From positions 1-32,238 of the forward strand of contig JBKEDH010000039.1 of the NCBI GenBank assembly GCA_047975295.1: 32,238 nucleotides of DNA. Direction: 5' to 3'. Below the pieces are notes generated by a model that was given only the letters and a program-made list of their open reading frames with translations, searched no databases and was not told the DNA's origin. Source of the DNA: JBKEDH01 sp047975295. Lineage in GTDB: Bacteria; Bacteroidota; Bacteroidia; Flavobacteriales; Flavobacteriaceae. Position numbers and translations under genes: made by a program. How positions within the stretch are numbered: position 1 is the stretch's first letter; each line of letters begins with the position of its first letter. Of this stretch, positions 7,701-16,477 are shown in pieces.

Positions 7701-10700
7701 ACCGTAGAAAAGAACAACATCGTAATACGCAAAGAAACCATCCTTTTAAGCAATAATAAAAAAACGATAGAAATTCCCGTAACAGATAGTGATTATGGTG
7801 GTTTTACCGCAAAATACAGCTTTGCCGCCTTTAATAGTTTCTATTCTGGGGCAGTACTTGTAAATGTACCCTATCCCAAAACCGATCTGGAAATCGAAAC
7901 TCTTACATTTCGTGATAAATTACAGCCAAACACCGACCAAACATGGTCATTTAAAATAAAAGGTCCTAAAGGCGAACAAGTTTCTGCCGAACTGTTGGCC
8001 AGTATGTACGATGCTTCGCTAAACCAATTTAAACCACACGATTGGCATTTTAATCCCATTTATAAACCAACAGCTTACTCGTACAATAATAGTAAGGCTT
8101 ATAACAGTTTTGGCACCAATCAGTTTAGGGTATATAATTCCCCTTTAAACAAAACATTTACACCACAAAGTTACGATCGTTTAAATTGGTTTGGGTTAAG
8201 TTTTGGATATCAAAACTACTTCTATGGAAGCAAAAGATTAATGCAAACATCAAGAATAGCTGTAGCTGATAATATTGATGTAGAAGAAACCGTGATGGCA
8301 GAAACAGAAGCTGATGTAAGCTTTGCGCATAACCCTGCTATGAATAAAGGCAATGGTAACCAAGTTTCCGCTCCTACTCTTTCTTCTCCCAATTTAAATT
8401 CTGATTCCGAAGAAAACATTGATTACTCCAATATCCAAATCCGTAAAAACCTTAACGAAACAGCCTTTTTCTTTCCGCAGTTACACACCAACAACGAAGG
8501 GCATGTAAGCTTTAGTTTTACCACACCCGAAGCTTTAACCCAATGGAAATTACAGCTGTTGGCACATACCAAAACGTTGGAAAGTGCTACAACTACACTA
8601 ACAGCCGTTACCCAAAAAGAACTAATGGTATTGCCTAACGCACCTCGGTTTTTACGCGAAGGCGATCAAATTATCATTAGTAGCAAAATATCGAACCTAA
8701 CAACCAAACAACTTTCTGGGCAAGCAGTTTTGATACTTAGCGATGCTGTAACCGGAAATCCTATTACCTCACAGTTATTTAAAGACAGTATAAAGCCAGA
8801 GCAGTCTTTTACCGTAAATGCCAATGGCAATACCCAAATATCCTGGACACTATCCATTCCGGATAACATACGTGCCATACAATATAAAATCATGGCAAAA
8901 GCGGGCAATTTTAGCGATGGCGAACAAAATGCCCTGCCCGTGTTAAGTAACCGTATGCTGGTTACCGAAACCTTGCCTATGTGGGTAGGTAGTAACAAAA
9001 CCCGGACTTTTATACTGGACAAGCTAAAAACCAACAACTCCAAAACCCTTAAAAACCATACATTAACTTTAGAGATAACTTCCAATCCGGCGTGGTATGC
9101 TATACAGGCACTTCCGTATTTAATGGAATATCCTTTCGAGTGTAACGAGCAAACCTTTTCTCGCTATTATGCCAATATTTTGGCCAGCCATATAGCAACC
9201 TCAAACCCTAGAATACAAGAGGTATTCAACCAATGGGCTTCACAAGATGTTTTAATTTCCAATTTAGAAAAAAACGAAGCACTTAAAAATATACTTATAC
9301 AAGAAACACCTTGGTTGCGCGATGCACAAAGCGAAACCGAACAGAAAAAACGTATCGCTTTGTTGTTCGACCTTAATAAAATGAACAATGAATTACAGGG
9401 TGCCTTACAAAAACTAGAACAAAACCAAATGAGTTCGGGTGCTTGGCCATGGTTTAGGGGCGGTTACGAAAGCCGATTTATCACTCAACATATTATTACA
9501 GGATTTGGACACTTAAATAAATTAGGGATTAAAACATCCGAAAATAAACGTATGATAAAAAATGCTATCGATTATTTGGACTCCCAATTTGTAAAAGAGT
9601 ATAACGATCTAAAAAAATACAATCGAAATATCGATTTAAACAAAGACCATTTAAGCCATTCGCAACTTCATTATCTGTACATGCGAAGCTTTTTTATGGA
9701 TATAGAAACATCGAAAAATGTCAAAACCATCATGACATATTACCAAACACAAATACAAAAATATTGGTTAAACCATTCGTTATATTCCAAAGGATTAATG
9801 GCTTTAATATCGTATCGTAATGGCGATAAAGCCACTTCTAACAGCATTTTAAAATCATTAAAAGAAACCAGCATCACTTCGGAAGAATTGGGTATGTACT
9901 GGAAAGAAAACACCAACTCTTGGTACTGGTACCAAGCACCTATTGAAACCCAAGCCTTACTAATCGAAACCTTTTCGGAAATTGAGAACGATACAGAAAC
10001 CATCGATAACCTAAAAATATGGCTACTTAAAAACAAACAGACCAATAGATGGAAAACCACAAAAGCCACTACCGAAGCCGTTTATGCTTTATTACTACAA
10101 GGCAGTGATTGGCTAAGTGTTACCGATGCCGTAAACGTTTTGGTTGGAAACAAAAAAATAGAGCCTTCCAAATTGGAAAACACAAAAATTGAAGCCGGAA
10201 CGGGCTATTACAAAACTACTTGGAATACCGGTGAGATAAATCCGGAAATGGGAGAAGTTACCCTAAGCAAAAAAGGCAATGGTATTGCTTGGGGCGGTTT
10301 ATACTGGCAATATTTTGAGGATTTGGACAAAATTACCTCGGCAGAAACACCCTTAAAACTCAAAAAGAAACTTTTTAAGAAAACCAATACCAATACAGGA
10401 GAGGAAATTTCGGAAATTACACCAAAAACTATTTTAAAGGTGGGTGATTTGATACGTGTTCGTATTGAGTTACGCAGTGATCGAAATATGGAATTTATCC
10501 ACATGAAAGATATGCGTGCCGCCGGATTGGAACCTGTAAACGTTATTTCTCAATACAAATGGCAAGACGGATTGGGATACTACGAAAGCACTAAAGATGC
10601 AAGTACCAATTTCTTTTTCGATTACCTACCCAAAGGTATTTATATTTTCGAGTATGATTTACGTGTAAACAATGCTGGAAACATGAGCAATGGCATTACC

Positions 10701-10772
10701 ACCGTACAAAGCATGTATGCTCCAGAATTTAGCAGTCATAGCGAAGGTGTACGGGTAGTGGTTAAGCAATAA
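4713..10772 (+). CDS. Alpha-2-macroglobulin family protein with thioester motif
   Basis: This 2019-residue exported protein starts with a Sec signal peptide (MKYLYTGLMLLLFAHFAQAQ, likely cut after AQA). There is no lipobox, so it is probably periplasmic or surface-exposed without a lipid anchor. A carboxypeptidase-regulatory-like segment (GKPLANADIKL) precedes the MG2 motif DRSIYRPGQTVYFK at about 588-601. The A2M core begins near 1240 (NETAFFFPQLHTNNEG...ALTQWKLQLLAHT). A thioester-type CxEQ motif is present as C1477-N-E-Q1480 in YPFECNEQTFSRYYAN, followed by the helical thioester domain and a receptor-binding-like end. The disordered stretch just before the A2M core (about 1175-1240) could serve as protease bait. 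Family members trap proteases. The pbpC partner common in proteobacteria is absent nearby. Confidence 0.93.
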   Translation: MKYLYTGLMLLLFAHFAQAQTPNYESLWEQVEKFEIEGLPKSALNVVEDITVLAKKEKNASQLIKTMLFKSKFALILEEDAQLSIVNNFKVEIAASTFPEKNILHSILAGLYWQYYIQNRWQFYNRTKTDKKVDAEDFRTWDLETLFNEIHQQYQLSLQNGLLLQLEPLQQYDTLLHTQKNSKTYRPTLFDFLNHEALNFYKTDETYLSKPAYKFEIDNPNFLYPAKTFSELKITSKDTSSLQLNALKIYQDLIQFHLKDHKPQALVDINIERLDFIQNHAIFNNADSTLLKTYNTEIDYLDNKETAALYQYEIASIYYRQAKTYQPKINEEYRWKAKEALEVCNGIISKFPESEASQKSTALKAQIELPSLGIMSEKHLPINQFGRLLITYNNIEQLSFSAYSISKSQLKKLSNIYQKEEQLGFIKTLKATTQWNATLHNENDYQTHTTEVAIPKLNNGFYIIFASLDSDTNVFAYTDIQITNIVMTDTNEANHTLFQAIDRNTGKPLANADIKLQFPNYDNKTEVRNFITDKNGEIKVEKKAYRYQNVSAKINYQNDIAYFGDYYISHHYNNPNKGINYQGFIFTDRSIYRPGQTVYFKAIILESEKGKSNVLPNAPLNVTLHDVNGQEVSTLQFKTNDFGSVTGEFILPKAGLTGQFHIKIQSNKHLVNTYQYFSVEEYKRPKFETQFTPITETFKINDSITIKGKAMAYAGSNITDAKVVYRVHRKVQYPHWYFWYRPWFNSEPQEITHGESTTNEKGEFDITFKALPDQSVDKSSLPIFNYEVTADVTDLNGETRSTTTIVNVGYHALVANITVDEKLDKTKNEHNIAIDTKNLNGEFIPAKGTVKIYKQKAPIDVLRIRPWKAPDYQSFSKEEFKNMFPHDAYANEDKSEYWEKDLLVFEKEFNTEKSKNIALGNIKKWESGLYLIVLESKDKFGQLVKDETKTILYSNEDKILADKQLFSITTNKANYSTNETAKITLASAAKELHVLVTVEKNNIVIRKETILLSNNKKTIEIPVTDSDYGGFTAKYSFAAFNSFYSGAVLVNVPYPKTDLEIETLTFRDKLQPNTDQTWSFKIKGPKGEQVSAELLASMYDASLNQFKPHDWHFNPIYKPTAYSYNNSKAYNSFGTNQFRVYNSPLNKTFTPQSYDRLNWFGLSFGYQNYFYGSKRLMQTSRIAVADNIDVEETVMAETEADVSFAHNPAMNKGNGNQVSAPTLSSPNLNSDSEENIDYSNIQIRKNLNETAFFFPQLHTNNEGHVSFSFTTPEALTQWKLQLLAHTKTLESATTTLTAVTQKELMVLPNAPRFLREGDQIIISSKISNLTTKQLSGQAVLILSDAVTGNPITSQLFKDSIKPEQSFTVNANGNTQISWTLSIPDNIRAIQYKIMAKAGNFSDGEQNALPVLSNRMLVTETLPMWVGSNKTRTFILDKLKTNNSKTLKNHTLTLEITSNPAWYAIQALPYLMEYPFECNEQTFSRYYANILASHIATSNPRIQEVFNQWASQDVLISNLEKNEALKNILIQETPWLRDAQSETEQKKRIALLFDLNKMNNELQGALQKLEQNQMSSGAWPWFRGGYESRFITQHIITGFGHLNKLGIKTSENKRMIKNAIDYLDSQFVKEYNDLKKYNRNIDLNKDHLSHSQLHYLYMRSFFMDIETSKNVKTIMTYYQTQIQKYWLNHSLYSKGLMALISYRNGDKATSNSILKSLKETSITSEELGMYWKENTNSWYWYQAPIETQALLIETFSEIENDTETIDNLKIWLLKNKQTNRWKTTKATTEAVYALLLQGSDWLSVTDAVNVLVGNKKIEPSKLENTKIEAGTGYYKTTWNTGEINPEMGEVTLSKKGNGIAWGGLYWQYFEDLDKITSAETPLKLKKKLFKKTNTNTGEEISEITPKTILKVGDLIRVRIELRSDRNMEFIHMKDMRAAGLEPVNVISQYKWQDGLGYYESTKDASTNFFFDYLPKGIYIFEYDLRVNNAGNMSNGITTVQSMYAPEFSSHSEGVRVVVKQ

Positions 10773-10806
10773 TACTTATTGTAAATGTTTATTTATTAAA
10801 TTTTCA

Positions 10807-10839
10807 AGACCTCACAGGTTTTAAAAACCCGTGAGGTCT
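10807..10839. repeat. GACCT-type palindromic hairpin, member 1
   Basis: Arms AGACCTCAC and GTGAGGTCT (10807-10815 and 10831-10839) are exact complements, and the loop folds again as GGTTTT/AAAACC. It lies 35 bp after the alpha-2-macroglobulin stop and may end its transcript. A related hairpin is at 21695-21732. Confidence 0.8.
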
Positions 10840-10917
10840 ATGGATTCAATATTTTAATTATTAATGTATTGAGATATTTTTTTTGATTTTTTGTCGTGTA
10901 CTAAAAAATGTTTTATT

Positions 10918-10953
10918 ATAAAAAAGTTTCCCCCGACTGCACTTAGAGGGGGC
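10918..10953 (-). terminator. Terminator for the sulfatase operon
   Basis: On the minus strand, CCCCC (10952-10948) and GGGGG (10934-10930) form a GC-only 5-bp stem with a 13-base loop, followed by AAACTTTTTT. It starts 15 bp after the sulfatase stop codon, the right place for an intrinsic terminator of the leftward operon. Confidence 0.6.
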
Positions 10954-10967
10954 AACAGTTAAAACCA

Positions 10968-12479
10968 CTAATACTTCCCTACATTAACATCCATCCAATT
11001 ATCGTAATCCTGTTTTAATTGGTTTACAATTTCAGGGTTTTCCTTGAATAGATCATGGCGTTCGCCAGCATCTTTATCCAAATTAAAAAGTTTTAATTTC
11101 AAAGTATTGGAAACAGGTTTTATATATTGGGTGGACGGACGTCCTTTTCCCCATTGTTCGTTAGTATTGGTTAACTTCCATTTTCCTTTACGCACAGCCC
11201 AAGTTCTGCCCCATTTCCAAACCATAAGCCTTTCTTTTTGCGGTTTTAGCAAACTTATGCCATCTATAGCAACATCATTTAGTACAATACCTGCTGCCGA
11301 TGTTATAGTCGGTAATATATCAACAGCCGAAACATAGTTGGTCTCCGTCTTACCGGCTTGTACCTTATCCGGCCAAACAACCGCCATAGGAACCCGAATA
11401 CCACCTTCCCAAAGCGAATATTTACCCCCTGCAAGTGGTGCATTATTTGCCCCTGTAATTGGTGAACCACCATTATCGGAAATAAAAATAATCATGGTAT
11501 TACTATCCAACCCTTCTTCTTGCAAAGTATCCAACAAACGTCCAAAATTATCATCAAAACAATCTAAATTTGCCATATAAAATTTACGCATATCCTCATC
11601 GTTAATAGCTCCTAAACGGGTGTATTTTTCATAATACGCAGCATACGAACCCGGTTTCATTTTTTTGAAAGTTTCGTTATTGTCCGGATTGTAATTATGT
11701 ATAGGCTTTACGTCATATTTATCTAAATATTTCTGTGGAACCTCATGGATAATATGGTGAACCGAATTATAACTCAATGTTAAGAAAAATGGCTTATCTT
11801 TTTCAGATTTTAAATATTTGATGGCTTCATCAGTAAAAATATCGGTTAAATACGTATCGTCCGGATAGCTTTTATAGCCTTTATTTTCCATTAAAGGTCC
11901 TAAATGCGCACTTGTTCCGTTTGGATCGGGAGTACGATTGGCTATTTCTTGCGAGGTTAACCAATAATCGTGGGCATGGGCGCTAAAGCCAAGAAAATAA
12001 TCGTAACCATGATTTAAGGGATATTCGCGTACATCGAATTTAAAATAATTACCTCCAAAGTCCGATTTACCTATTCTTGCAGTGGTGTAACCGGCTTCTT
12101 TAAGGTATTCGGCTATAGTTTTTACACTATCGGGCAAACCAGGATTCCAGGCCGCTTTTGTATCCCAACGAAATTGGTTTTTACCTGTATTTAACCCTGC
12201 TCGTGACGGACTGCATACAGGAGCCGTTGTATAAGCCTGAGTATATACTGTACCGGCATTGGCCAGACGCTTTAAGTTAGGAGTTGAAATTTCTGGACGA
12301 TGGTTTTCAAAAGGTGAAAAATCGGCATATCCCAAATCATCGACCACTACAAGCAATACATTAGGTTTTTTGGGTAGTAAATTGGTTGTGTTATTTTGTT
12401 TTTTATCTTGTTTACAGTTTGCTAACAATAACAGAGCTACACTTACACTTATAAATATATTTAGCTTTAGTTGGCTCAT
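10968..12479 (-). CDS. Sulfatase (family S1, Cys-type), probable lipoprotein
   Basis: This 503-residue sulfatase hydrolyses sulfate esters, probably of sulfated polysaccharides or glycosides. The maturation motif is C89-S-P-S-R93 in VCSPSRAGLNTG, so C89 must be converted to formylglycine by a maturase not in this window. Metal ligands are visible as D47/D48 (VVDDLG) and D335-N336 (FISDNGG), with active-site histidines near 241-242. The usual GKWHLG motif reads GKSDFGG (137-143), so the histidine normally two residues after the lysine is missing. The N-terminus has a hydrophobic segment ending LLANC22, a plausible but unusual lipobox (Asn at -1). The SDR gene ends 5 bp upstream, so the two are cotranscribed. 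The exact substrate cannot be read from sequence. Confidence 0.93.
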   Translation of the reverse strand: MSQLKLNIFISVSVALLLLANCKQDKKQNNTTNLLPKKPNVLLVVVDDLGYADFSPFENHRPEISTPNLKRLANAGTVYTQAYTTAPVCSPSRAGLNTGKNQFRWDTKAAWNPGLPDSVKTIAEYLKEAGYTTARIGKSDFGGNYFKFDVREYPLNHGYDYFLGFSAHAHDYWLTSQEIANRTPDPNGTSAHLGPLMENKGYKSYPDDTYLTDIFTDEAIKYLKSEKDKPFFLTLSYNSVHHIIHEVPQKYLDKYDVKPIHNYNPDNNETFKKMKPGSYAAYYEKYTRLGAINDEDMRKFYMANLDCFDDNFGRLLDTLQEEGLDSNTMIIFISDNGGSPITGANNAPLAGGKYSLWEGGIRVPMAVVWPDKVQAGKTETNYVSAVDILPTITSAAGIVLNDVAIDGISLLKPQKERLMVWKWGRTWAVRKGKWKLTNTNEQWGKGRPSTQYIKPVSNTLKLKLFNLDKDAGERHDLFKENPEIVNQLKQDYDNWMDVNVGKY

Positions 12480-12484
12480 AATCT

Positions 12485-13207
12485 TTATTTAGAAGGTGGC
12501 ATGGTAGGACGCACTTCTATTTTACTCGGTAAGGTTCTGGGGTTCATATTAATTAAATCAACTATCAACTCGCCCAAATCTTCAATTTGTATTTTCCAAG
12601 CATCGGTACTATCTGGCGTATTGCCATTAAAATATGTAGAAACCGAACCAGGCATAATAGTACTTACCTTAACACCATATTGGCGTAAATCCAACATTAC
12701 GGCCTGTGTAAATCCCGTTACCCCAAATTTACTTGCATTATATGCCGAACCTTTGGCGAAAAAATTACAGCCTGCTAAACTGGAAATAGTAATAAAATAG
12801 CCTTTGGTCTGCTTTAAAGCTTCAACCGTAGCCTTTATGGTATAAAAAACACCCGTTAAATTGGTATCTATGGTTTCGTGCCATTGCTCAACAGTTAAAT
12901 CTTCTATACTGGCAAAATGGCCAAGCCCTGCATTGGCAATCACGATATCTATTTGTTCAAACTGTTCCAAAACCCGATTAACAGCTTGCTGCTGGCTTTC
13001 AAAATCCCTAACATCGGCAACCACACCAATAGCCCTTGCTCCGTCCATCGCATTTGAGTTTAGTGCATCTGCCGCCTTTTGTGCCGAAGCTTCGGTTCGG
13101 CTGGTAATTGCTACATGAATACCGGATTGCAACAATGCTTGTGCCACACCATACCCGATACCTTTAGAACCTCCTGTTATTAAAGCTACTTTATTTTGTA
13201 TTTCCAT
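12485..13207 (-). CDS. Short-chain dehydrogenase/reductase (FabG-like SDR)
   Basis: This 240-residue classical SDR uses NAD(P)H to reduce or oxidise a carbonyl or alcohol group. The cofactor motif TGGSKGIG is at 11-18, NAG at 92-94, and the catalytic residues are S143, Y156 and K160 (SAYNASK). An Arg in TSRTEA (about 37) after the second strand fits NADPH preference. The C-terminus PSKIEVRPTMPP is typical of a Bacteroidota subgroup annotated as 3-oxoacyl-ACP reductase, but fatty-acid synthesis is not implied by the neighbours. It lies 25 bp after the DUF4136 gene and 5 bp before the sulfatase, so all three are probably one operon. Confidence 0.92.
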   Translation of the reverse strand: MEIQNKVALITGGSKGIGYGVAQALLQSGIHVAITSRTEASAQKAADALNSNAMDGARAIGVVADVRDFESQQQAVNRVLEQFEQIDIVIANAGLGHFASIEDLTVEQWHETIDTNLTGVFYTIKATVEALKQTKGYFITISSLAGCNFFAKGSAYNASKFGVTGFTQAVMLDLRQYGVKVSTIMPGSVSTYFNGNTPDSTDAWKIQIEDLGELIVDLINMNPRTLPSKIEVRPTMPPSK

Positions 13208-13232
13208 AACATTTTGTTTTTAAGATAGATAG

Positions 13233-13754
13233 TTATTGTTTTGGTGGATATTGCCCTAACACTTTTTCTATAATGGCATTAAACTGGGCTTCTTTATTTT
13301 CGGGCGTTGCATTGGGATTGAAGGTTGATTCGCTTACAGCCTGCCAAAAGAGTTGCTTTTTACCTTCATCTACAAAATCTATGGTCATTGTCCGGTGTAA
13401 CTTCGATTGCCCTACGGGAACTCCTATAGAAATTCCACCACCCATATGGCGGCCACCTCCACCCAAACCAACACCAACCGAACTGCGTTGGGCTTCTTGA
13501 TATTCACGGCTTTTTATATCGACAAAAAAATCGGGAGTGTCTGACAACGAAAAACCTTTAGCCTGCATTTGTTTATCCAAAACATCAAGAAAACGCTTGG
13601 TGTCCAACTCTGTCAAACCTGTTTTCATATCGGCGTAATAGTTGTAGGTTTTATAACCACCAAAGTTGGCTTCTTTGTCGTAATCGTAATTTACACGAAT
13701 AGATGCACAGGATACAACAAAAAATAAAAGGAGTAATATAGATAACTGTTTCAT
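13233..13754 (-). CDS. DUF4136 lipoprotein
   Basis: This 173-residue protein has a clear lipoprotein signal (MKQLSILLLLFFVVSC, acylated Cys16). The DUF4136 pattern follows: VNYDYDKEANFGGYKTYNYY (about 21-40), a central DTPDFFVDI strand, a glycine-rich GVGLGGGGRHMGGGISIGVPVG segment (about 97-118), and a C-terminal part with MTIDFVD and LFWQAVSES. The family is common in Bacteroidota and has no known function. It is the first gene of a probable three-gene operon with the SDR and the sulfatase, and has a promoter upstream at 13835-13865. Confidence 0.9.
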   Translation of the reverse strand: MKQLSILLLLFFVVSCASIRVNYDYDKEANFGGYKTYNYYADMKTGLTELDTKRFLDVLDKQMQAKGFSLSDTPDFFVDIKSREYQEAQRSSVGVGLGGGGRHMGGGISIGVPVGQSKLHRTMTIDFVDEGKKQLFWQAVSESTFNPNATPENKEAQFNAIIEKVLGQYPPKQ

Positions 13755-13834
13755 GTGTTAATAATTTATTGTTTTTTTGTGGATTATGTGTAGTTTACCA
13801 GTAATTATACTTAGGTAAATGTCAAAATATATAC

Positions 13835-13865
13835 CAAAGTTATTTCATACCTTTTCTTTCAAAAA
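13835..13865 (-). promoter_or_regulatory. Promoter for the DUF4136-SDR-sulfatase operon
   Basis: On the minus strand, TTTTTG (13865-13860), a 17-bp spacer and TAACTTTG (13842-13835) match the Bacteroidota promoter form TTTG-N-TAnnTTTG. It leaves a leader of about 75 bases to the ATG at 13754. Confidence 0.5.
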
Positions 13866-13905
13866 TATTATTTTTTTTTGATTCGTTGAAAATGCAATAA
13901 TTTAG

Positions 13906-13927
13906 ACTTTTCTATTTGCTAAAAAAA
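13906..13927 (+). repeat. Dispersed 22-bp repeat, copy 2
   Basis: An exact copy of the 22-bp string at 1695-1716, here between the obg stop and the DUF4136 promoter. The match stops abruptly on both sides. Confidence 0.6.
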
Positions 13928-14022
13928 CTAAACTGCTCCACACTCTAAAATCATCAAACACACAAAATATAGCAAATTTAATATTCTAAGCACCAAATAA
14001 ACCACCACACTTACCCATGCAA

Positions 14023-15021
14023 TTATTTATTCAACATTTGCCAAAGTTTATCCTTTAGTTCGGTAATGCCTTGTTGCGCTACCGACGATATAAACATATA
14101 GGGAATGGGCAATTCGTTATCGAGTTCCTTTTTAAGTTCGGTTTTTAGTTCTGTATCCAACATATCGCTTTTAGAAACAGCAATTATACGATCCTTATCC
14201 AACATCTCGGGGTTGTAACGCCGTAGTTCGTCCAATAAAATATCGTATTGTTCCTTTATATCTTTGGCATCGGCAGGGATTAAAAACAATAGTACCGAAT
14301 TACGCTCGATATGGCGCAAAAAGTAGTGTCCCAATCCTTTTCCTTCGGCAGCACCTTCAATTATTCCGGGAATATCGGCCATAACAAAGGTTTGGAAATC
14401 ACGATATTTTACAATGCCCAAATTAGGTTTTAAGGTTGTAAACTCGTAATCGGCTATTTTAGGCTTTGCTGAAGTAACCACCGACAAAAGTGTCGATTTT
14501 CCGGCATTTGGAAAACCCACCAGACCCACATCGGCCAAAACCTTAAGTTCCATGGTTATATATTTTTCTTCCATGGGTAAACCGGGCTGTGCATAACGGG
14601 GTGTTTGGTTGGTAGCACTTTTAAAATGCCAGTTACCCAGACCGCCCTTACCACCTTGCACTAGTATTTTTTCTTCGCCGTTTTCGGTAATTTCAAAAAT
14701 AACCGTATTAGTTTCGGTATTGCGTACAACGGTTCCAAGCGGTACATCGATATAAACATCTTCACCATCGGCTCCCGTACTTCTGGCACTACTGCCATGT
14801 TCGCCGTGGCCGGCACGGATATGACGTTTAAACTTTAAATGTAGCAGTGTCCACATATTCGACGTTCCACGAACAATTACATGGCCACCACGGCCACCAT
14901 CGCCACCATCGGGACCACCTTTGGCAATATATTTTTCGCGATGCAAGTGGGACGAGCCTTTCCCTCCGTTACCGGAACTTACATACATTTTTACGTAATC
15001 TACAAAATTGCCTTCGGTCAT
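14023..15021 (-). CDS. obgE: GTPase Obg (CgtA)
   Basis: This 332-residue essential GTPase acts in late 50S ribosome assembly and stress control. The glycine-rich Obg fold covers about 1-160 (SSGNGGKGSSHLHREKYIAKGGPDGGDGGRGG). The G domain shows G1 GFPNAGKS (169-176), switch I with FTTLKPN, G3 DIPG (216-219), G4 as SKSD (283-286) where NKxD is usual, and G5 ISSVAQQG (about 311). The variable C-terminal OCT domain of some homologues is absent, as is common for this length class. It lies in the same direction as hpt-adk upstream, across a 210-bp gap with no clear structure. Confidence 0.97.
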   Translation of the reverse strand: MTEGNFVDYVKMYVSSGNGGKGSSHLHREKYIAKGGPDGGDGGRGGHVIVRGTSNMWTLLHLKFKRHIRAGHGEHGSSARSTGADGEDVYIDVPLGTVVRNTETNTVIFEITENGEEKILVQGGKGGLGNWHFKSATNQTPRYAQPGLPMEEKYITMELKVLADVGLVGFPNAGKSTLLSVVTSAKPKIADYEFTTLKPNLGIVKYRDFQTFVMADIPGIIEGAAEGKGLGHYFLRHIERNSVLLFLIPADAKDIKEQYDILLDELRRYNPEMLDKDRIIAVSKSDMLDTELKTELKKELDNELPIPYMFISSVAQQGITELKDKLWQMLNK

Positions 15022-15231
15022 TGGGTGCTTATTGTTTTGTTGTTGATTTGTTTAACTGTTAAAAATGTTTAATTGTGGTGTTTGTTGTGTTTTATGCAAC
15101 TGTTCAACTTTTTATTTTGAGCTTCCTTTTTTAAAGCTCCGATTTTATTAGAGCTCTTTAAAAGTGTATTATCGAAGTTTTTAACTGATTAAATTTAATC
15201 GACAAAACAAACAACGAGCAATAAAAAGCGA

Positions 15232-16341
15232 CTACAACGCATCGATTACCTTGCCCAAACGCCCGGTAATGTCTTCAATACTGCCAACGCCATCAACTCC
15301 AAAATATTTATTCTGTTCGGAATAGTAGTCCTTTAAAATAGCTGTTTTGTTATAATATTCGGAAATACGGTTACGTATAATGGATTCGTCGGCATCGTCT
15401 GCCCTACCGCTTGTTTTACCTCGGTTAAGCAAGCGTTCTACCAGAATTTCATCATCAACTTCCAAAGCAATCATGGCATTAATAGCAGAATCCTTACTTT
15501 CCAAAAGTTTATCCAAAGCATTGGCCTGCGCACTTGTACGCGGAAAACCATCGAAAATAAAACCATTGGCATCGGTATTTTTTTCTACTTCAGCCTTTAA
15601 CATATCAATTGTTACCTGGTCTGGCACCAATTCGCCCTTATCTATATACGATTTGGCCAACATGCCTAAAGCTGTTTCGCTTTTTATGTTATAACGGAAC
15701 ACATCGCCTGTTGAAATATGTACCAATTTGTATTTTGCTTTTAAAAATTCGGCTTGTGTTCCCTTCCCTGCTCCCGGAGGGCCAAATAATACTAAGTTTG
15801 TCATGTGTTGTGTTTCTTTTATTTGATATACTTCTGGTAAATTTCGCCCTAACCCATCATAATCCAAACCATAGCCCACTATAAATTTATTGGGAATTTC
15901 AATACCTACGTAATGCAGTTTAAAATCCTTTTTATAGGCTTCCGGCTTATAAAATAAGGTTGCTATTTTTAGGGTTTTTACCTTTTCGTTCTTAAAAATG
16001 CGATGTACTTCGGCAAGAGTATTGCCACTGTCGATAATATCTTCCAAAATAATAACTGTTCGCCCGGTCAAATCTTGGGTAAGCCCTATTAAACGTTGGA
16101 TATCTTCGGTAGATTTCACACCTTCATACGATGCTAATTTAATAAAGGTGACTTCACACAGTTTTGTATATTTTTTTACAAAATCGCTTACCACCATAAA
16201 CGAACCGTTTAAAATCCCCACAAACACAGGGATATCGTCGCCTACATCATTGGCTATTTCGTTGGCCAATCGGGTCATGGCTTCGTCTATCTGCTTTGCC
16301 GAAATAAAGGGTTTAAAATATTTATCGTGCAATTTTATCAC
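15232..16341 (-). CDS. Fused hypoxanthine phosphoribosyltransferase-adenylate kinase
   Basis: One 369-residue frame with no internal stop joins two purine enzymes. Residues 1-178 are a hypoxanthine phosphoribosyltransferase with the PRPP-binding motif VIILEDIIDSGNT (about 96-108), making IMP or GMP from base and PRPP. From Met180 an adenylate kinase begins (MTNLVLFGPPGAGKGTQ, P-loop about 187-194), with the NMP-binding FDGFPRT motif and a short LID without zinc cysteines. It interconverts ATP, AMP and ADP. An internal ATG at 15804 could allow a separate kinase, but no good ribosome site precedes it. I recall this fusion being widespread in Flavobacteriia. It diverges from purK-purE, so the whole block concerns purines. 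Confidence 0.94.
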   Translation of the reverse strand: MIKLHDKYFKPFISAKQIDEAMTRLANEIANDVGDDIPVFVGILNGSFMVVSDFVKKYTKLCEVTFIKLASYEGVKSTEDIQRLIGLTQDLTGRTVIILEDIIDSGNTLAEVHRIFKNEKVKTLKIATLFYKPEAYKKDFKLHYVGIEIPNKFIVGYGLDYDGLGRNLPEVYQIKETQHMTNLVLFGPPGAGKGTQAEFLKAKYKLVHISTGDVFRYNIKSETALGMLAKSYIDKGELVPDQVTIDMLKAEVEKNTDANGFIFDGFPRTSAQANALDKLLESKDSAINAMIALEVDDEILVERLLNRGKTSGRADDADESIIRNRISEYYNKTAILKDYYSEQNKYFGVDGVGSIEDITGRLGKVIDAL

Positions 16342-16365
16342 TATATGCTGTTTTTATGAAAGAAG

Positions 16366-16373
16366 CAAAGATA
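16366..16373 (-). promoter_or_regulatory. -7 box for hpt-adk
   Basis: The minus strand reads TATCTTTG followed by C, an exact TAnnTTTG match, 24 bp before the ATG at 16341. No convincing -33 TTTG is seen. Confidence 0.55.
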
Positions 16374-16429
16374 ATCAATTAAGATTAAGGAATTGCCATA
16401 TTTTAGAAAGCGATTTTGGATTTAAAATG

Positions 16430-16437
16430 TATTTTTG
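16430..16437 (+). promoter_or_regulatory. -7 box for purK-purE
   Basis: TATTTTTG matches TAnnTTTG exactly and lies 40 bp before the purK ATG. With the box at 16366-16373 it forms a divergent promoter region. The A/T-rich context makes a chance match possible. Confidence 0.45.
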
Positions 16438-16477
16438 TAACGCATATCAGGCTAATTTCATTTTAACTTAAGGACTA

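Noticed and set aside
15105..15165. Hairpins around GAGCTT/AAGCTC between hpt-adk and obg
   Set aside because: The stem is only 6 bp with a 9-base loop and no following T-run on the coding strand, too weak to call a terminator.
15232..16341. Sequencing error fusing separate hpt and adk genes
   Set aside because: The frame is continuous through a plausible linker, and from memory the fusion is common in flavobacteria.
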